Assembly (NCBI GenBank): GCA_029862975.1
Contig: JAOTWP010000031.1
Span: forward strand, 1-35,803
Reading direction: 5' to 3'
Length of the DNA stretch: 35,803 nucleotides
Origin: Acidobacteriota bacterium
GTDB taxonomy: Bacteria > Acidobacteriota > Thermoanaerobaculia > Multivoradales > JAHEKO01
In this document: positions 24,181 to 32,422 of the stretch, in pieces
Numbering within the stretch: position 1 is the first letter of the stretch
Layout: each line of letters begins with the position of its first letter
Made by a program: the position numbers and the translations under genes
The notes under the pieces: generated by a model
What the model was told of the DNA's origin: nothing
The model's database searches: none
What the model saw: the letters and a program-made list of their open reading frames with translations, nothing else

Positions 24181-25107
24181 CTAGCCGGACTGCATCGCGG
24201 CGAGCGCCCTCAGCCGCTCGAAGCGCGCGGCGCCGACGCGCCTGGCCTCCTGGGGGTCGACCTCGCCCGGGGCGAAGCGCTTCTGCAACGTGAAGTACTC
24301 GGCCGGGTCGGTGCCGTCGGGCTCGGCGTTGAGGCGGTAGCGCACCCCGTCCCAGACCTCGTAGAGCGGGAAGAGGCCGCTCGCCACGGCCAGCCGGACG
24401 AGCTGGATCGAGTCGCCGGGCTCGGCCTTCCAGCCGGTCGGGCAGGGCGAGTGGAGGAGCAGGAACCTCGTGCCCCGGATCTCGAGCGCGGTGCGGATCT
24501 TGCGCTCGAAGTCCTCCGGATGGGCGATCGAGAGCGTCGCCGCGTAGGGCACGCCGTGGGCGGCCATGATCGCCATGATGTCCTTCTTCGCTTCGGCCTT
24601 GCCGCCCGGCGTCGTCGTCGTGAGCGCCCCGGCCGGGGTGGCCGAGGAGCGCTGGCCGCCGGTGTTGCCGTAGATCTCGTTGTCGTAGCAGACGTAGATC
24701 AGATCCTCGTCGCGCTCGGCGGCGGCCGACAGCGTGGCGATGCCGATGTCGTAGGTGCCGCCGTCGCCGGCCCAGCAGATCACCTCGTGCCGCTCGCCGT
24801 TGAGCGAGCGCACCCGCGCCATGCCGCTGGCGTAGGCCGGGGCCGAGGCGAACGTCGTGGCGACGACCGGCACGCCGTAGCTCGTCGTCGGGTAGCCGCC
24901 GGCCGTGACGATGCCGCAGCAGGCGGGGATGGCGAGCTGGCACTCGCGGCGCTCGGCCGCCAGGACGCGGCCGAGCAGGGTCAGGCCGACGCTCATGCCG
25001 CAGCCGCCGCAGTTGGTGTTGCCCGGCCGCAGCAGGCAGTCCTCGCTGCACGGCAGCCCGACCTGCTCGGCGGACGAGGCGTGGACGCTCGCGGTGTCGG
25101 TGCTCAT
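24181..25107 (-). CDS. porB: Pyruvate (2-oxoacid):ferredoxin oxidoreductase, beta (TPP) subunit
   Basis: A 308-residue subunit binding thiamine diphosphate and one [4Fe-4S] cluster. Cluster ligands are in NTNCGGCGM (near residue 34) and PACCGIVTAGG. The TPP motif is CWAGDGGTYDIGIATLS through CYDNEIYGNTGGQRSSATP, the form typical of pyruvate oxidoreductases. The FLLLHSPCPTGWK segment near residue 217 also matches PorB. With PorA and the PorG-containing fusion it decarboxylates a 2-oxoacid, most likely pyruvate, to the acyl-CoA and CO2 in an oxygen-sensitive reaction. The ATG at 25107 overlaps the porA stop (ATGA), so translation is coupled. It is the third gene of the operon. Confidence 0.94.
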   Translation of the reverse strand: MSTDTASVHASSAEQVGLPCSEDCLLRPGNTNCGGCGMSVGLTLLGRVLAAERRECQLAIPACCGIVTAGGYPTTSYGVPVVATTFASAPAYASGMARVRSLNGERHEVICWAGDGGTYDIGIATLSAAAERDEDLIYVCYDNEIYGNTGGQRSSATPAGALTTTTPGGKAEAKKDIMAIMAAHGVPYAATLSIAHPEDFERKIRTALEIRGTRFLLLHSPCPTGWKAEPGDSIQLVRLAVASGLFPLYEVWDGVRYRLNAEPDGTDPAEYFTLQKRFAPGEVDPQEARRVGAARFERLRALAAMQSG

Positions 25108-26297
25108 GCGCTGGCCTCCTCGGCGACCTCGAGGCCCGGCCACAGCGGCCGCTCCGCGACCCGCCGCCGCGTCAGATCGTCGAGGACCTGCGCGATCGTC
25201 TCGGGAGTGACGTCGCCGCCGCAGAGCCCGGTCAGGTAGCCCTGGACGAGCGGGCCGCGCGGCACCCCCTGGAACGCCGCGCGGGTGTCCTGCCAGAAGA
25301 CGCCGCCGACGCCGGCCGCGTAGTTGCGGTCGAGCACGCCGACCCGCCGGGCGCCCGCACAGGCCGCGCGCAGGGCGCGCTCGGGGAACGGCCGGAACAT
25401 CTTCACCCGGACGATCCCGACCTTCTCGCCCGCTTCGCGGCGCCGGCGCACGACCTCGCGGGCCGTCGTCGCCACGGTCGACGAGGCGACGAGGATCGTC
25501 GCCGCGTCCTCCGTCCCCCAGGTCTCGAGGGCATCGCCGACCGGGCGCCCGAAGACGTCCTCGAACGCCGCCCGGCACTCGGCGAGCACCTCCGGCACCC
25601 GCGCCATGGCGCGCTCGACGTCGGCCCGCTGGTAGGCCGCCTCGGCCGGCCACACGAGGCCGCCCAGCGTCACGGGATGGTCGCCGCGCAGGCGGTGGGG
25701 CAGGTCGAGCGGCGGCAGGTAGCGGTCGACCAGCTCCTGCTCCGGCAGCTCGGTCGCCGTCTGCGTGTGCGAGAGGATGAAGGCGTCCATGCACACCATC
25801 ACCGGCAGCAGGATCCGCGGGTCCTCGGCCAGCCGGAAGGCCAGGAGCGTCGTGTCGAGCACCTCCTGGTTGTCCTGGCAGTAGAGCTGGATCCACGGGA
25901 AGTCGCGCAGGAAGAGGGTGTCGCCCTGGTCGGCCCAGATGTTCCACGGCGGCCCCAGGGTCCGGTTGACCGCCACCATCACGATCGGCAGCCGGTAGAA
26001 GCCCGCCACCATGATGTTCTCGGTCATGTAGGCCAGCCCGTTCGAGGAGCTGGCCGTGAACGCCCGGGCGCCGGCGAGCGAGGCCCCGATCGACACCCCC
26101 ATGGCGCTGTGCTCGCTCTCGACCGGCACCACCTCTCCCTTGCTGAAGGGGAAGCTCGCCACGTACTCGACGATCTCGGTCTGCGGCGTGATCGGGTAGA
26201 TCCCGCACGCCGCCCCGCGGGCGAAGCGGTTCGCCTCCCCGGCCGCGCTCAAGGCGTAGCCCGCGGCGTGATTCCCGGTCACCAGCTCTGTGCCCAT
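25104..26297 (-). CDS. porA: Pyruvate (2-oxoacid):ferredoxin oxidoreductase, alpha subunit
   Basis: A 397-residue subunit. It opens MGTELVTGNHAAGYALSAAG and contains IYPITPQTEIVEYVAS (pyrimidine-binding domain), PVESEHSAMGVSIGASLAGA with the conserved Glu, and FTASSSNGLAYMTENI. Domain II (from about residue 260) begins ATILVASSTVATTAREVV and includes IVRVKMFRPFPERAL and LDRNYAAGVGGVFWQDT. The order of domains and the length match the separate alpha subunit of four-subunit enzymes. It forms the active site with PorB. The gene starts 10 nt after the fusion gene and ends overlapping porB, so all three are one transcription unit. Confidence 0.94.
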   Translation of the reverse strand: MGTELVTGNHAAGYALSAAGEANRFARGAACGIYPITPQTEIVEYVASFPFSKGEVVPVESEHSAMGVSIGASLAGARAFTASSSNGLAYMTENIMVAGFYRLPIVMVAVNRTLGPPWNIWADQGDTLFLRDFPWIQLYCQDNQEVLDTTLLAFRLAEDPRILLPVMVCMDAFILSHTQTATELPEQELVDRYLPPLDLPHRLRGDHPVTLGGLVWPAEAAYQRADVERAMARVPEVLAECRAAFEDVFGRPVGDALETWGTEDAATILVASSTVATTAREVVRRRREAGEKVGIVRVKMFRPFPERALRAACAGARRVGVLDRNYAAGVGGVFWQDTRAAFQGVPRGPLVQGYLTGLCGGDVTPETIAQVLDDLTRRRVAERPLWPGLEVAEEASA

Positions 26298-26307
26298 CGT
26301 CGGCCTC

Positions 26308-28548
26308 TCACATGTGGCTCATGAAGATGACGTTGCGCGGGCACTCGCTGGCGCACACCGCGCAACCCTTGCAGAACGAGTAGTCGAAGACGAACTCCTC
26401 GCCGACCCGCTTGAGCACCCCCTCGGGGCAGAAGGTGACGCAGGCGTCGCACTCGTTGCAGACCCCGCACGACAGGCAGCGGCGAGCCTCGCTCGCGTCG
26501 TCGAGCCCGCGGTGGACCTCGGCGAAGTTCCAGGTCCGCTCCCAGGGATCGAGGACCCCTCCCTCGCTGCGGCGCGCGCGCTCGAACAGATGCAGCTTCA
26601 TCGCCTCCGGGCGCACCACCTCGTCCCGCCAGACGTCGACGTGGCGCCGCGCGGCGGCGTGCTCGCCGCCCCCCAGCAGCTCGCCGGAGAGCGTCTCGTG
26701 GATGTGCAGGGCGCTGCGCCGGCCGCTGCCGATCGCCGACGCCACCGTGCCGTCGTGCGTCGCCAGGTCGCCGACCGCGAAGACCGGCGTCTCGATCATC
26801 CCGAGCAGGCGCTCGCCTTCCCGGATCTCGGTCCCCTCCGGGAAGACGCTCAGGTCGGGCGACTGGCCGAGGGCGAGAATCACCCGGTCGCAGGGCAGCT
26901 CGAAGTCCGAGCCGGCGATCTCGAGCGGCCGCCGGCGGCCGGAGGCGTCGGGCTCGCCGAGCTCCATCCAGCGGCAGGTCAGGACGCACCGCGCGCCGGT
27001 CCCGGCGCTCTCCCGGATGGCCACCGGCAGGGTGAGCGTCTCGAGCTCGACCCCCTCTTCGAGCGCCTGCTCGATCTCCTCGCGAATGGCCGGCATCTCG
27101 GCCGGGGAGCGCCGGTAGACGATGATCGCCCGCTCGGCCCCGACCCTGAGAGCGCTGCGGGCGGCGTCGACCGCCGTGTTGCCGCCGCCGACGACGACGA
27201 CCGTCTCGTTCTCGAGGCCGGCGGCGCCGCGGTGGACGCGCTCCAGGAAGTCGATCCCCTGGAGCACGGTCTCGCTGCCGGCGGTCACCATCTCCAGGCC
27301 GCGCAGCTCCTGCAGGCCGGTGGCGACGAGCACCGCGTCGTGGGCTCGCGCCAGATCGAGCAGGCGGGCGCGATCGACGGGCGCCCCGGTCACGAGCTCG
27401 ACGCCGAGATCCGTGATTCGCCCGATCTCGCGATCGACGACCGCGTCGGGCAGGCGGTAGCCGGGGATGCCGGTGCGCAGCAGCCCGCCGGTCTCGAGCC
27501 CGCCCTCGAGGACCGTCACCCGGTAGCCGAAGAGGGCCAGGTGATACGCCGCCGTGAGGCCGGCGGGGCCGGAGCCCACGATCGCCACCCGCTCGCCGCG
27601 CTCGGCGCCGGGTACCAGCGCCACCGTGCCGTGGTCGGCCGCGAAGCGCTCGAGCTCGCGGACGTTGACGGCGCCGTCGAGGTCGATCCGGTTACAGCTG
27701 TCCATGCAGGGCGCCGGGCAGACCCGGCCGCAGACGCCGGGAAACGGCGAGACCCGCAGCAGGATGGCGAGCGCCTCGTCGGTCTGGTCGCGGGCCAGGG
27801 CCTGGAGGAACCCCTGGACGTCGTTGCCGGCCGGACAGACGTGGTTGCAGGGCGGCACCATCTGCTGGCGCGCCGGCTGCTGGCTGGCCCACTGGCCGGT
27901 GCGGATCGTCGGCCACCCACCGCCGGCGCCGGTGATGAAGCTCGGGCTGCGCGCTGGGGGCGCCGCGGCCGCCGCCGGCCCGGCCGCGCCCTCAGCCGCC
28001 ACCGAGTCGAGCAGTCGCGTGGCTTCGTAGGCCTGGTCGGCGGCTGCGAGGTTGCCGCCGGCAAAGCCCAGGTGCTCGACGGCGGCCCGCACGTGCCCGA
28101 GCTCGAACCCCAGGACCCGGCCGACGGCCCCGGCCAGCGCCGTGTTGACGATCGGCACCGCCCTCGTGCCCAGGCCGTTGGCCAGCGCGATGGCGGTCGC
28201 GTCGACGGTCGCCAGCCGATGGGCGGGGAAGCTCTCGCGCAGGCTGTCCGGCGGCTGCGGCGTGTTGAGGACGATCCAGCCGCCGGGCTTCAAGCCGCCG
28301 GCGACCGCCGGCCCGATCAGCGTCGAATCGAGCACGACGACGTGATCGGGCTCGTAGATCAGGTTGCGGTTCTCGATCGGCTCCGCGTCGTAGCGGCAGA
28401 AGGCCTGCACCGGGGCGCCCGAGCGCTCGGCGGCGTAGAGCCCGAAGGCCTGCACGGAGTCGCCCTGCAGAAACCGCGTCGTGGCGATCAGCTTGGCGAG
28501 GGTGACTCCCCCCTGGCCGCCGCGGCCGTGCACCCTGATCTCGATCAT
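26308..28548 (-). CDS. porG: PorG - GltD-like NAD(P)/FAD oxidoreductase - PorD ferredoxin fusion
   Basis: A 746-residue three-part protein. Residues 1 to about 185 are PorG/gamma: EIRVHGRGGQGGVTLAKLI and FGLYAAERSGAPVQAFCRYD. After a Pro/Ala linker (about 186-230) comes a GltD/NfnB-type module. It has cysteines in CNHVCPAGNDVQGFL and CGRVCPAPCMDSCNR, the FAD site GSGPAGLTAAYHLALFGY, the NAD(P) site VVVGGGNTAVDAARSAL followed by YRRSPAEMPA, and the second FAD segment VFAVGDLATHDGT. The last about 70 residues are a two-[4Fe-4S] ferredoxin (CGVCNECDACVTFCPEG and CKGCAVCASECPRN). The start at 28548 has GGGAG 7 nt upstream and gives MIEIRVHGRGGQGG at the normal PorG N-terminus; a frame extended to 28656 adds non-conserved sequence. 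It probably lets 2-oxoacid oxidation exchange electrons directly with NADP(H). Confidence 0.92.
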   Translation of the reverse strand: MIEIRVHGRGGQGGVTLAKLIATTRFLQGDSVQAFGLYAAERSGAPVQAFCRYDAEPIENRNLIYEPDHVVVLDSTLIGPAVAGGLKPGGWIVLNTPQPPDSLRESFPAHRLATVDATAIALANGLGTRAVPIVNTALAGAVGRVLGFELGHVRAAVEHLGFAGGNLAAADQAYEATRLLDSVAAEGAAGPAAAAAPPARSPSFITGAGGGWPTIRTGQWASQQPARQQMVPPCNHVCPAGNDVQGFLQALARDQTDEALAILLRVSPFPGVCGRVCPAPCMDSCNRIDLDGAVNVRELERFAADHGTVALVPGAERGERVAIVGSGPAGLTAAYHLALFGYRVTVLEGGLETGGLLRTGIPGYRLPDAVVDREIGRITDLGVELVTGAPVDRARLLDLARAHDAVLVATGLQELRGLEMVTAGSETVLQGIDFLERVHRGAAGLENETVVVVGGGNTAVDAARSALRVGAERAIIVYRRSPAEMPAIREEIEQALEEGVELETLTLPVAIRESAGTGARCVLTCRWMELGEPDASGRRRPLEIAGSDFELPCDRVILALGQSPDLSVFPEGTEIREGERLLGMIETPVFAVGDLATHDGTVASAIGSGRRSALHIHETLSGELLGGGEHAAARRHVDVWRDEVVRPEAMKLHLFERARRSEGGVLDPWERTWNFAEVHRGLDDASEARRCLSCGVCNECDACVTFCPEGVLKRVGEEFVFDYSFCKGCAVCASECPRNVIFMSHM

Positions 28549-28717
28549 GCAGGTCTCCCGGTCTCGCCGCCGGCCGGAGCCCTGGACTCCGAGCACACCT
28601 TTGCCGGCGAGGTACGTCGACCCGATGATGTCGCGCGCCGGCCCGCGGCTGAACACCCGCCGAGGCGGCCCGCCGCCCCACCCCGTCAGTTGGTCTCGGC
28701 GCTTTGCCCGGCCGGCC

Positions 28718-29107
28718 CTACGCCAGGCGCAGCGGCGTGTGGCGGGCGATGCGTGCGAAGTCCGCGTCGGGGCTGAGCAGGGAGGCTCCGAGGTCGAGGC
28801 AGGTCTGGGCGATCAGGCAGTCGACGGCTCCGCGCACGGTGACGCCCTTCCCGCGGAGCAAGCGGTACAGGCTGGCCGCCTGCACATGAGCGTCGAGCGT
28901 CGGGTGGATCACCGGCAGCGAGCAAAGCAGCCGGCGGGCGCGGCGGAAGCCCGTGTCGGTCCGGAAGCCCTGTAGGACCTCGGTCACGATGATCGGCAGG
29001 ACGGCGAGGTCCTCCTCCCCCTCGAGGGCGCTGTCCAACCGCTCCACCTCTGGCGTTGGCACGCCGTTGAAGAAGTCCGCCCAGGCGTTCGAGTCGACGA
29101 CGATCAT
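28718..29107 (-). CDS. vapC: VapC-family PIN-domain toxin
   Basis: A 129-residue PIN-domain ribonuclease. The acidic metal-binding residues are D5 (MIVVDSNAW), E43 (VTEVLQGF), D96 (AVDCLIAQTC) and D114/D116 (SPDADF). VapC toxins cut tRNA or rRNA when freed from their antitoxin. The start at 29107 overlaps the stop of vapB (ATGA), giving the usual antitoxin-first coupled order; longer in-frame starts would run through vapB and are rejected. The pair sits between the por operon and fdhA. Its stop is 169 nt before the por operon start. Confidence 0.92.
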   Translation of the reverse strand: MIVVDSNAWADFFNGVPTPEVERLDSALEGEEDLAVLPIIVTEVLQGFRTDTGFRRARRLLCSLPVIHPTLDAHVQAASLYRLLRGKGVTVRGAVDCLIAQTCLDLGASLLSPDADFARIARHTPLRLA

Positions 29108-29316
29108 CGGCGCGCGGCGCGGGAAGACCGCCAGGCATCGACGTCGCCCTGCCAGGGAAGCTCGCCGCGAAGGCGGCGCAGCGCCCGATAGAGGGTCCCC
29201 TTCTCCACCAGTCTCCGCAGGGCGATGTCCACGACCTCGCGTTTCGTCCGCGAGCCCGTCAGGCGCATGGCCTCCTCGACGAGGGCGTCGTCGAGCTCGA
29301 TGTTGGTGCGTCCCAT
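29104..29316 (-). CDS. vapB: VapB-family antitoxin
   Basis: A 70-residue protein. The N-terminal MGRTNIELDDALVEEAMRLT plus TKREVVDIALRRLVE forms the ribbon-helix-helix DNA-binding domain of the DUF2191/VapB type. The C-terminal tail LRGELPWQGDVDAWRSSR is the toxin-wrapping region, matching the Trp/Gly/Asp pattern usual in this family. AAGGAGA lies 6 nt before the ATG. It neutralises VapC and should repress its own operon by binding the palindrome 19 nt upstream. Confidence 0.92.
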   Translation of the reverse strand: MGRTNIELDDALVEEAMRLTGSRTKREVVDIALRRLVEKGTLYRALRRLRGELPWQGDVDAWRSSRAARR

Positions 29317-29334
29317 CCCGGTCTCCTTGAAGCC

Positions 29335-29365
29335 GATACACCAATATAGTGATTCTTGGTGTATC
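29335..29365. promoter_or_regulatory. Perfect inverted repeat, likely VapB operator/promoter
   Basis: Arms GATACACCAA (29335-29344) and TTGGTGTATC (29356-29365) are perfect complements around an 11-bp AT-rich spacer. They lie 19-49 nt upstream of the vapB start codon. Minus-strand TATATT in the spacer and TTGATA at the distal edge are promoter-like but not at standard spacing. Position and symmetry fit an autoregulatory RHH operator. Confidence 0.75.
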
Positions 29366-29395
29366 AAGCAAGCCGTAGCCGCTCCTGTCCAAAGA

Positions 29396-29452
29396 CGCGA
29401 TCGGCCGGGGCGATCTCGCAGCCGCCGGAGTGCCTCCGGTCTGCCGATCGCG
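29396..29452. other. Nested inverted repeat upstream of fdhA (possible structured leader)
   Basis: Outer arms CGCGATCGGC (29396-29405) and GCCGATCGCG (29443-29452) are perfect 10-bp complements. They enclose an inner hairpin CCGGAG/CTCCGG (29425-29430 and 29434-29439, loop TGC). It lies in the 249-nt gap between divergent vapB and fdhA, 114 nt before the fdhA ATG. It could be a leader RNA structure, a large protein-binding palindrome or a terminator. I could not match it to a known riboswitch. Confidence 0.5.
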
Positions 29453-29565
29453 CCGCTGGGGTCGCAGAGCGCCGAGGCTGGCTGGCGTGACGAGCGGTCC
29501 CGCGCAGCGTCGTCGCCGGGCGCCATGGCATACTTGCGCCCAGGTTTTCGAGGAGCCCGGGACGG

Positions 29566-32328
29566 ATGGCCGAGAGCAGGTACGTGATCATCGACGGCAA
29601 CGAGCTCGAGTACCGGGCCGGGGAGACGATCCTCGGGGCGGCGCGGCGGGCCGAGATCGAGATCCCGGTGCTGTGCCACGACGACCGGCTCACCCCGGCC
29701 GGGGCGTGCCGGATCTGCCTCGTCGAGGTGGACGGAGCGCGGCTCATGCAGCCGGCCTGCCACACGAGAACGGCGGCCGGCATGGTCGTGCGGACCGCGA
29801 CCCCGAAGGTCGAGCGCAACCGGCGGTTCATCACCTCGCTGCATCTCGCCGACACCATCGCCGACCGCGCCGCGGCCGAGGACAACAACCCCTCGAAGCT
29901 CCACGACCTGGCGCGGCGTTACGGCACGCTGGGCGAGTGGGCGCACGTCGCCTCGCCGCGCGCCGGGCGGCCGCACGACGACAATCCCTTCGTCGGCTTC
30001 CGGCCCGACCGCTGCATCGCCTGCTCCCTGTGCACCCGCTACTGCGACGAGATCGAGGCCGTCTCCGCCATCACGCTCGCCTTCCGCGGCGCCCACACGA
30101 CGATCTCGACGGCCGACCGGCTGGCGCTCACCGACACCACCTGCGAGCTCTGCGGCGGCTGCATCGACGTCTGCCCGACGGGGGCGATGACGGAGAAGCC
30201 GGCGCTCGCCTGGGGCAAACCGGAGCGCGAGCTCGAGAAGGTCCGCACGACCTGCAACTTCTGCGGCGTCGGCTGCCAGCTCGACCTGAACGTCGACCGC
30301 GCCGCCAACCGGGTCGTCAAGGCCACGAGCCCGCCGCCGGGGACGACGGTCAACGACGGCAACCTGTGCGTCAAGGGCCGCTTTGCCAACGACTTCATCC
30401 AGCATCCCGACCGCCTCGACACGCCGTTGGTGCGGGGCGACGACGGGCAGCTTCATCCCGCAACCTGGGACGAGGCGCTCGACCGCGTGGTCGCCGGGCT
30501 CCAGGGGGTGGCGGCGCGCCATGGCGACGACGCCCTGTGCTTCATCAGCTCGAGCCGCTGCACCGTCGAAGAGAACTACCTCATGCAGAAGATGGCCCGC
30601 GCAGCCTTCAGGACGCACAACGTCCATCAATGCGCGGCCACGTGACACGCCCCCACGGTCGCCGGTCTGGTGACCACCTACGGGGCCGGGGCGATGACGA
30701 ACTCGATCCCCGAGATTCGTGACGCCGACTTCCTCTTCGTCATCGGCTCCAACACCTCCGAGGCCCATCCCATCATCGCGATGGAGATGAAGCAGGCCGT
30801 GCGCCGCGGCGCGCGGCTCGCCGTGGCCGACCCGCGCGCCATCTGGATGACGCGGATCGCCGACTGGCACCTGCAGCTCGCCGGCGGTACCGACGTCTGG
30901 CTCTTGAACGCGATGGCCCACGTCATCGTCAGCGAGGGGCTGGAGGACAAGGAGTTCATCGCCGCCAACACCGAGAACTTCGAGTCCGTCAGGGAGACGG
31001 TGCTGCGCTACCCCCCGGAGGAGGCCGAGAAGGTCACCGGGGTGCCGGCGGAGACGATCCGCGAGGTCGCCCGCGCCTACGCCACCACCGAGAAGGCGGG
31101 CATCTACTACACGCTGGGCATCACCGAGCACACGACCGGTACCGACAACGTCTACGCCCTCTCGAACCTGGTGCTCCTGACCGGCCACCTCGGCAAGCGC
31201 TCGGCCGGAATGAACCCGCTGCGCGGCCAGAACAACGTCCAGGGGGCCAACGACGCGGGCGCGACGCCGGTCTTCCTGCCCGGCTACCAGCGGGTCGCGG
31301 ACCCCGAGGTGTGCGCCAAGTTCTCGGCGGCCTGGGGGGTCGAGCAGCGACCCGAGCCGGGCCTCAACCTGAACGAGATGATGAAGGCGATGTCCAAGGG
31401 CGAGCTGCGCGGCATGTACCTCATGGGCGAGGACATCGTCATCTCCGAGCCCAACGTCTCTCGGGTCGAGGAGGCGATGAACGAGATGGAGTTCGTCGTC
31501 GTCCAGGACATCTTCTTCAACGAGTCCTGCCGCTACGCCGACGTCGTGCTGCCGGCGGCCTGCTTCGCCGAGAAGGACGGCGTCTTCGCCAACTCCGACC
31601 GCCGGGTGCAGCGGGTGCGCAAGGCCGTCGAGCCGCCGGGCGAGGCGCGCGCGGACTGGGCCATCCTCGCCGAGGTGATGCGCCGCGCCGGCTACCCGCA
31701 GCCGGCGGACCACGGGCCGGCCGAGATCTACGCCGAGATGGCGTCGCTGGCGCCCAAGTTCGCCGGCATCTCGCACGCGCGGATCGAGCGCGAGGGCGGG
31801 CTCCAGTGGCCGGTCACCTCGCCCACGGCGCCCAGCACCGAGTACCTGCACAAGGACGGCATCCTGCGCGGCAAGGGCCTGTTCCAGGCCGTGGAGTACC
31901 GGCCGCCCTTCGAGTGCGCCGACGCCGAGTACCCGCTCGTCCTCTCGACGGGCCGCACCCTCTACCACTACAACGCCGGCACCCAGACCCGGCGCTCCGG
32001 CGGCCTGACGGCCAAGCAGCCCGAGGGCTTCGTCGAGATCCACCCCAAGACCGCCCGCCACCTGGGAGTCGCGGACGGCCAGCTGGTCGACGTCGTCAGC
32101 CGCCGCGGCCGGGTGCGATGCCGCGCCATGGTCAGCCGCCAGGTGCGGCGCAACTCGATCTGGATGCCCTTCCATTTCCCGGAGGCCCAGACCAACCTGC
32201 TGACCACCGACGCCGGCGACGCCGTCACCGGCACCGGCGAGTACAAGGTCTGCGCCGCGCGCATCGAGCCGGTCGCCGAGAGCGAGGCGGAGCGCCTCTT
32301 CCCGGGCTCCTACGCCGCCGCCGGCTGA
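29566..32328 (+). CDS. fdhA: Selenocysteine-containing formate dehydrogenase, NuoG-type catalytic subunit
   Basis: A 920-residue molybdenum or tungsten bis-MGD enzyme for formate/CO2 interconversion, read through TGA 30643-30645 as Sec360. The N-terminal [2Fe-2S] domain is PVLCHDDRLTPAGACRICL. Two [4Fe-4S] clusters follow (CIACSLCTRYC and CELCGGCIDVCPTGA, about residues 147-210), then the molybdopterin domain with CNFCGVGC and its cluster (about 228-268). The site HNVHQCAAT-U-HAPTVAGL aligns with the family's DHCAR-(C/U)-HSPTVAGL. The His after the TGA and all following family motifs (NPLRGQNNVQGANDAG, VLPAACFAEKDGVFANSDRR, MPFHFPEAQTNLLTTDAGD) are intact, so the TGA is recoding, not decay. 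GAGGAG lies 10 nt before the ATG. Electrons likely go to the NuoEF fusion at 21988. selABD genes must lie elsewhere in the genome. Confidence 0.93.
30646..30685 (+). ncRNA. Bacterial SECIS element within fdhA
   Basis: Immediately after the UGA, GGUCGCC (30657-30663) pairs with GGUGACC (30669-30675; seven pairs, one G-U) and closes the five-base loop GGUCU (30664-30668). CCCC (30651-30654) can pair with GGGG (30682-30685) as a lower stem. The loop begins 18 nt after the UGA. Loop sequence and distance match the E. coli fdhF SECIS as I recall it, which recruits SelB with Sec-tRNA. Confidence 0.85.
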
Positions 32329-32369
32329 TTGGCCCCCGTCCTCCGGGCCCGAGCGGAGTCGCTGCCGCG

Positions 32370-32394
32370 CGTCACCCGGCGGCCGGGGATGACG
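32370..32394. terminator. Stem-loop downstream of fdhA, possible terminator
   Basis: CGTCACCCGG (32370-32379), loop CGG, then CCGGGGATGACG (32383-32394): ten pairs with a two-base bulge, 41 nt after the fdhA stop and between convergent genes. There is no T-tract, so Rho-independent termination is uncertain. Confidence 0.4.
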
Positions 32395-32422
32395 GCGGAT
32401 CGGGAAGGCGCGCCGCGGCTCT

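Noticed and set aside
28718..29392. Longer vapC starts upstream of 29107
   Set aside because: They would run through the vapB gene in another frame. The ATGA overlap and the PIN-domain start MIVVDSNAW fix the start at 29107.
29529..29542. Sigma-54 type promoter (TGGCATACTTGC) before fdhA
   Set aside because: The GG and GC dinucleotides are about 7 nt apart instead of the required 10, so it does not fit a -24/-12 promoter.
30643..30645. TGA in fdhA as a nonsense mutation or frameshift (pseudogene)
   Set aside because: It sits at the catalytic Cys/Sec column, the downstream frame is unbroken for more than 550 codons with family motifs, and a SECIS-like stem-loop follows at the expected distance.
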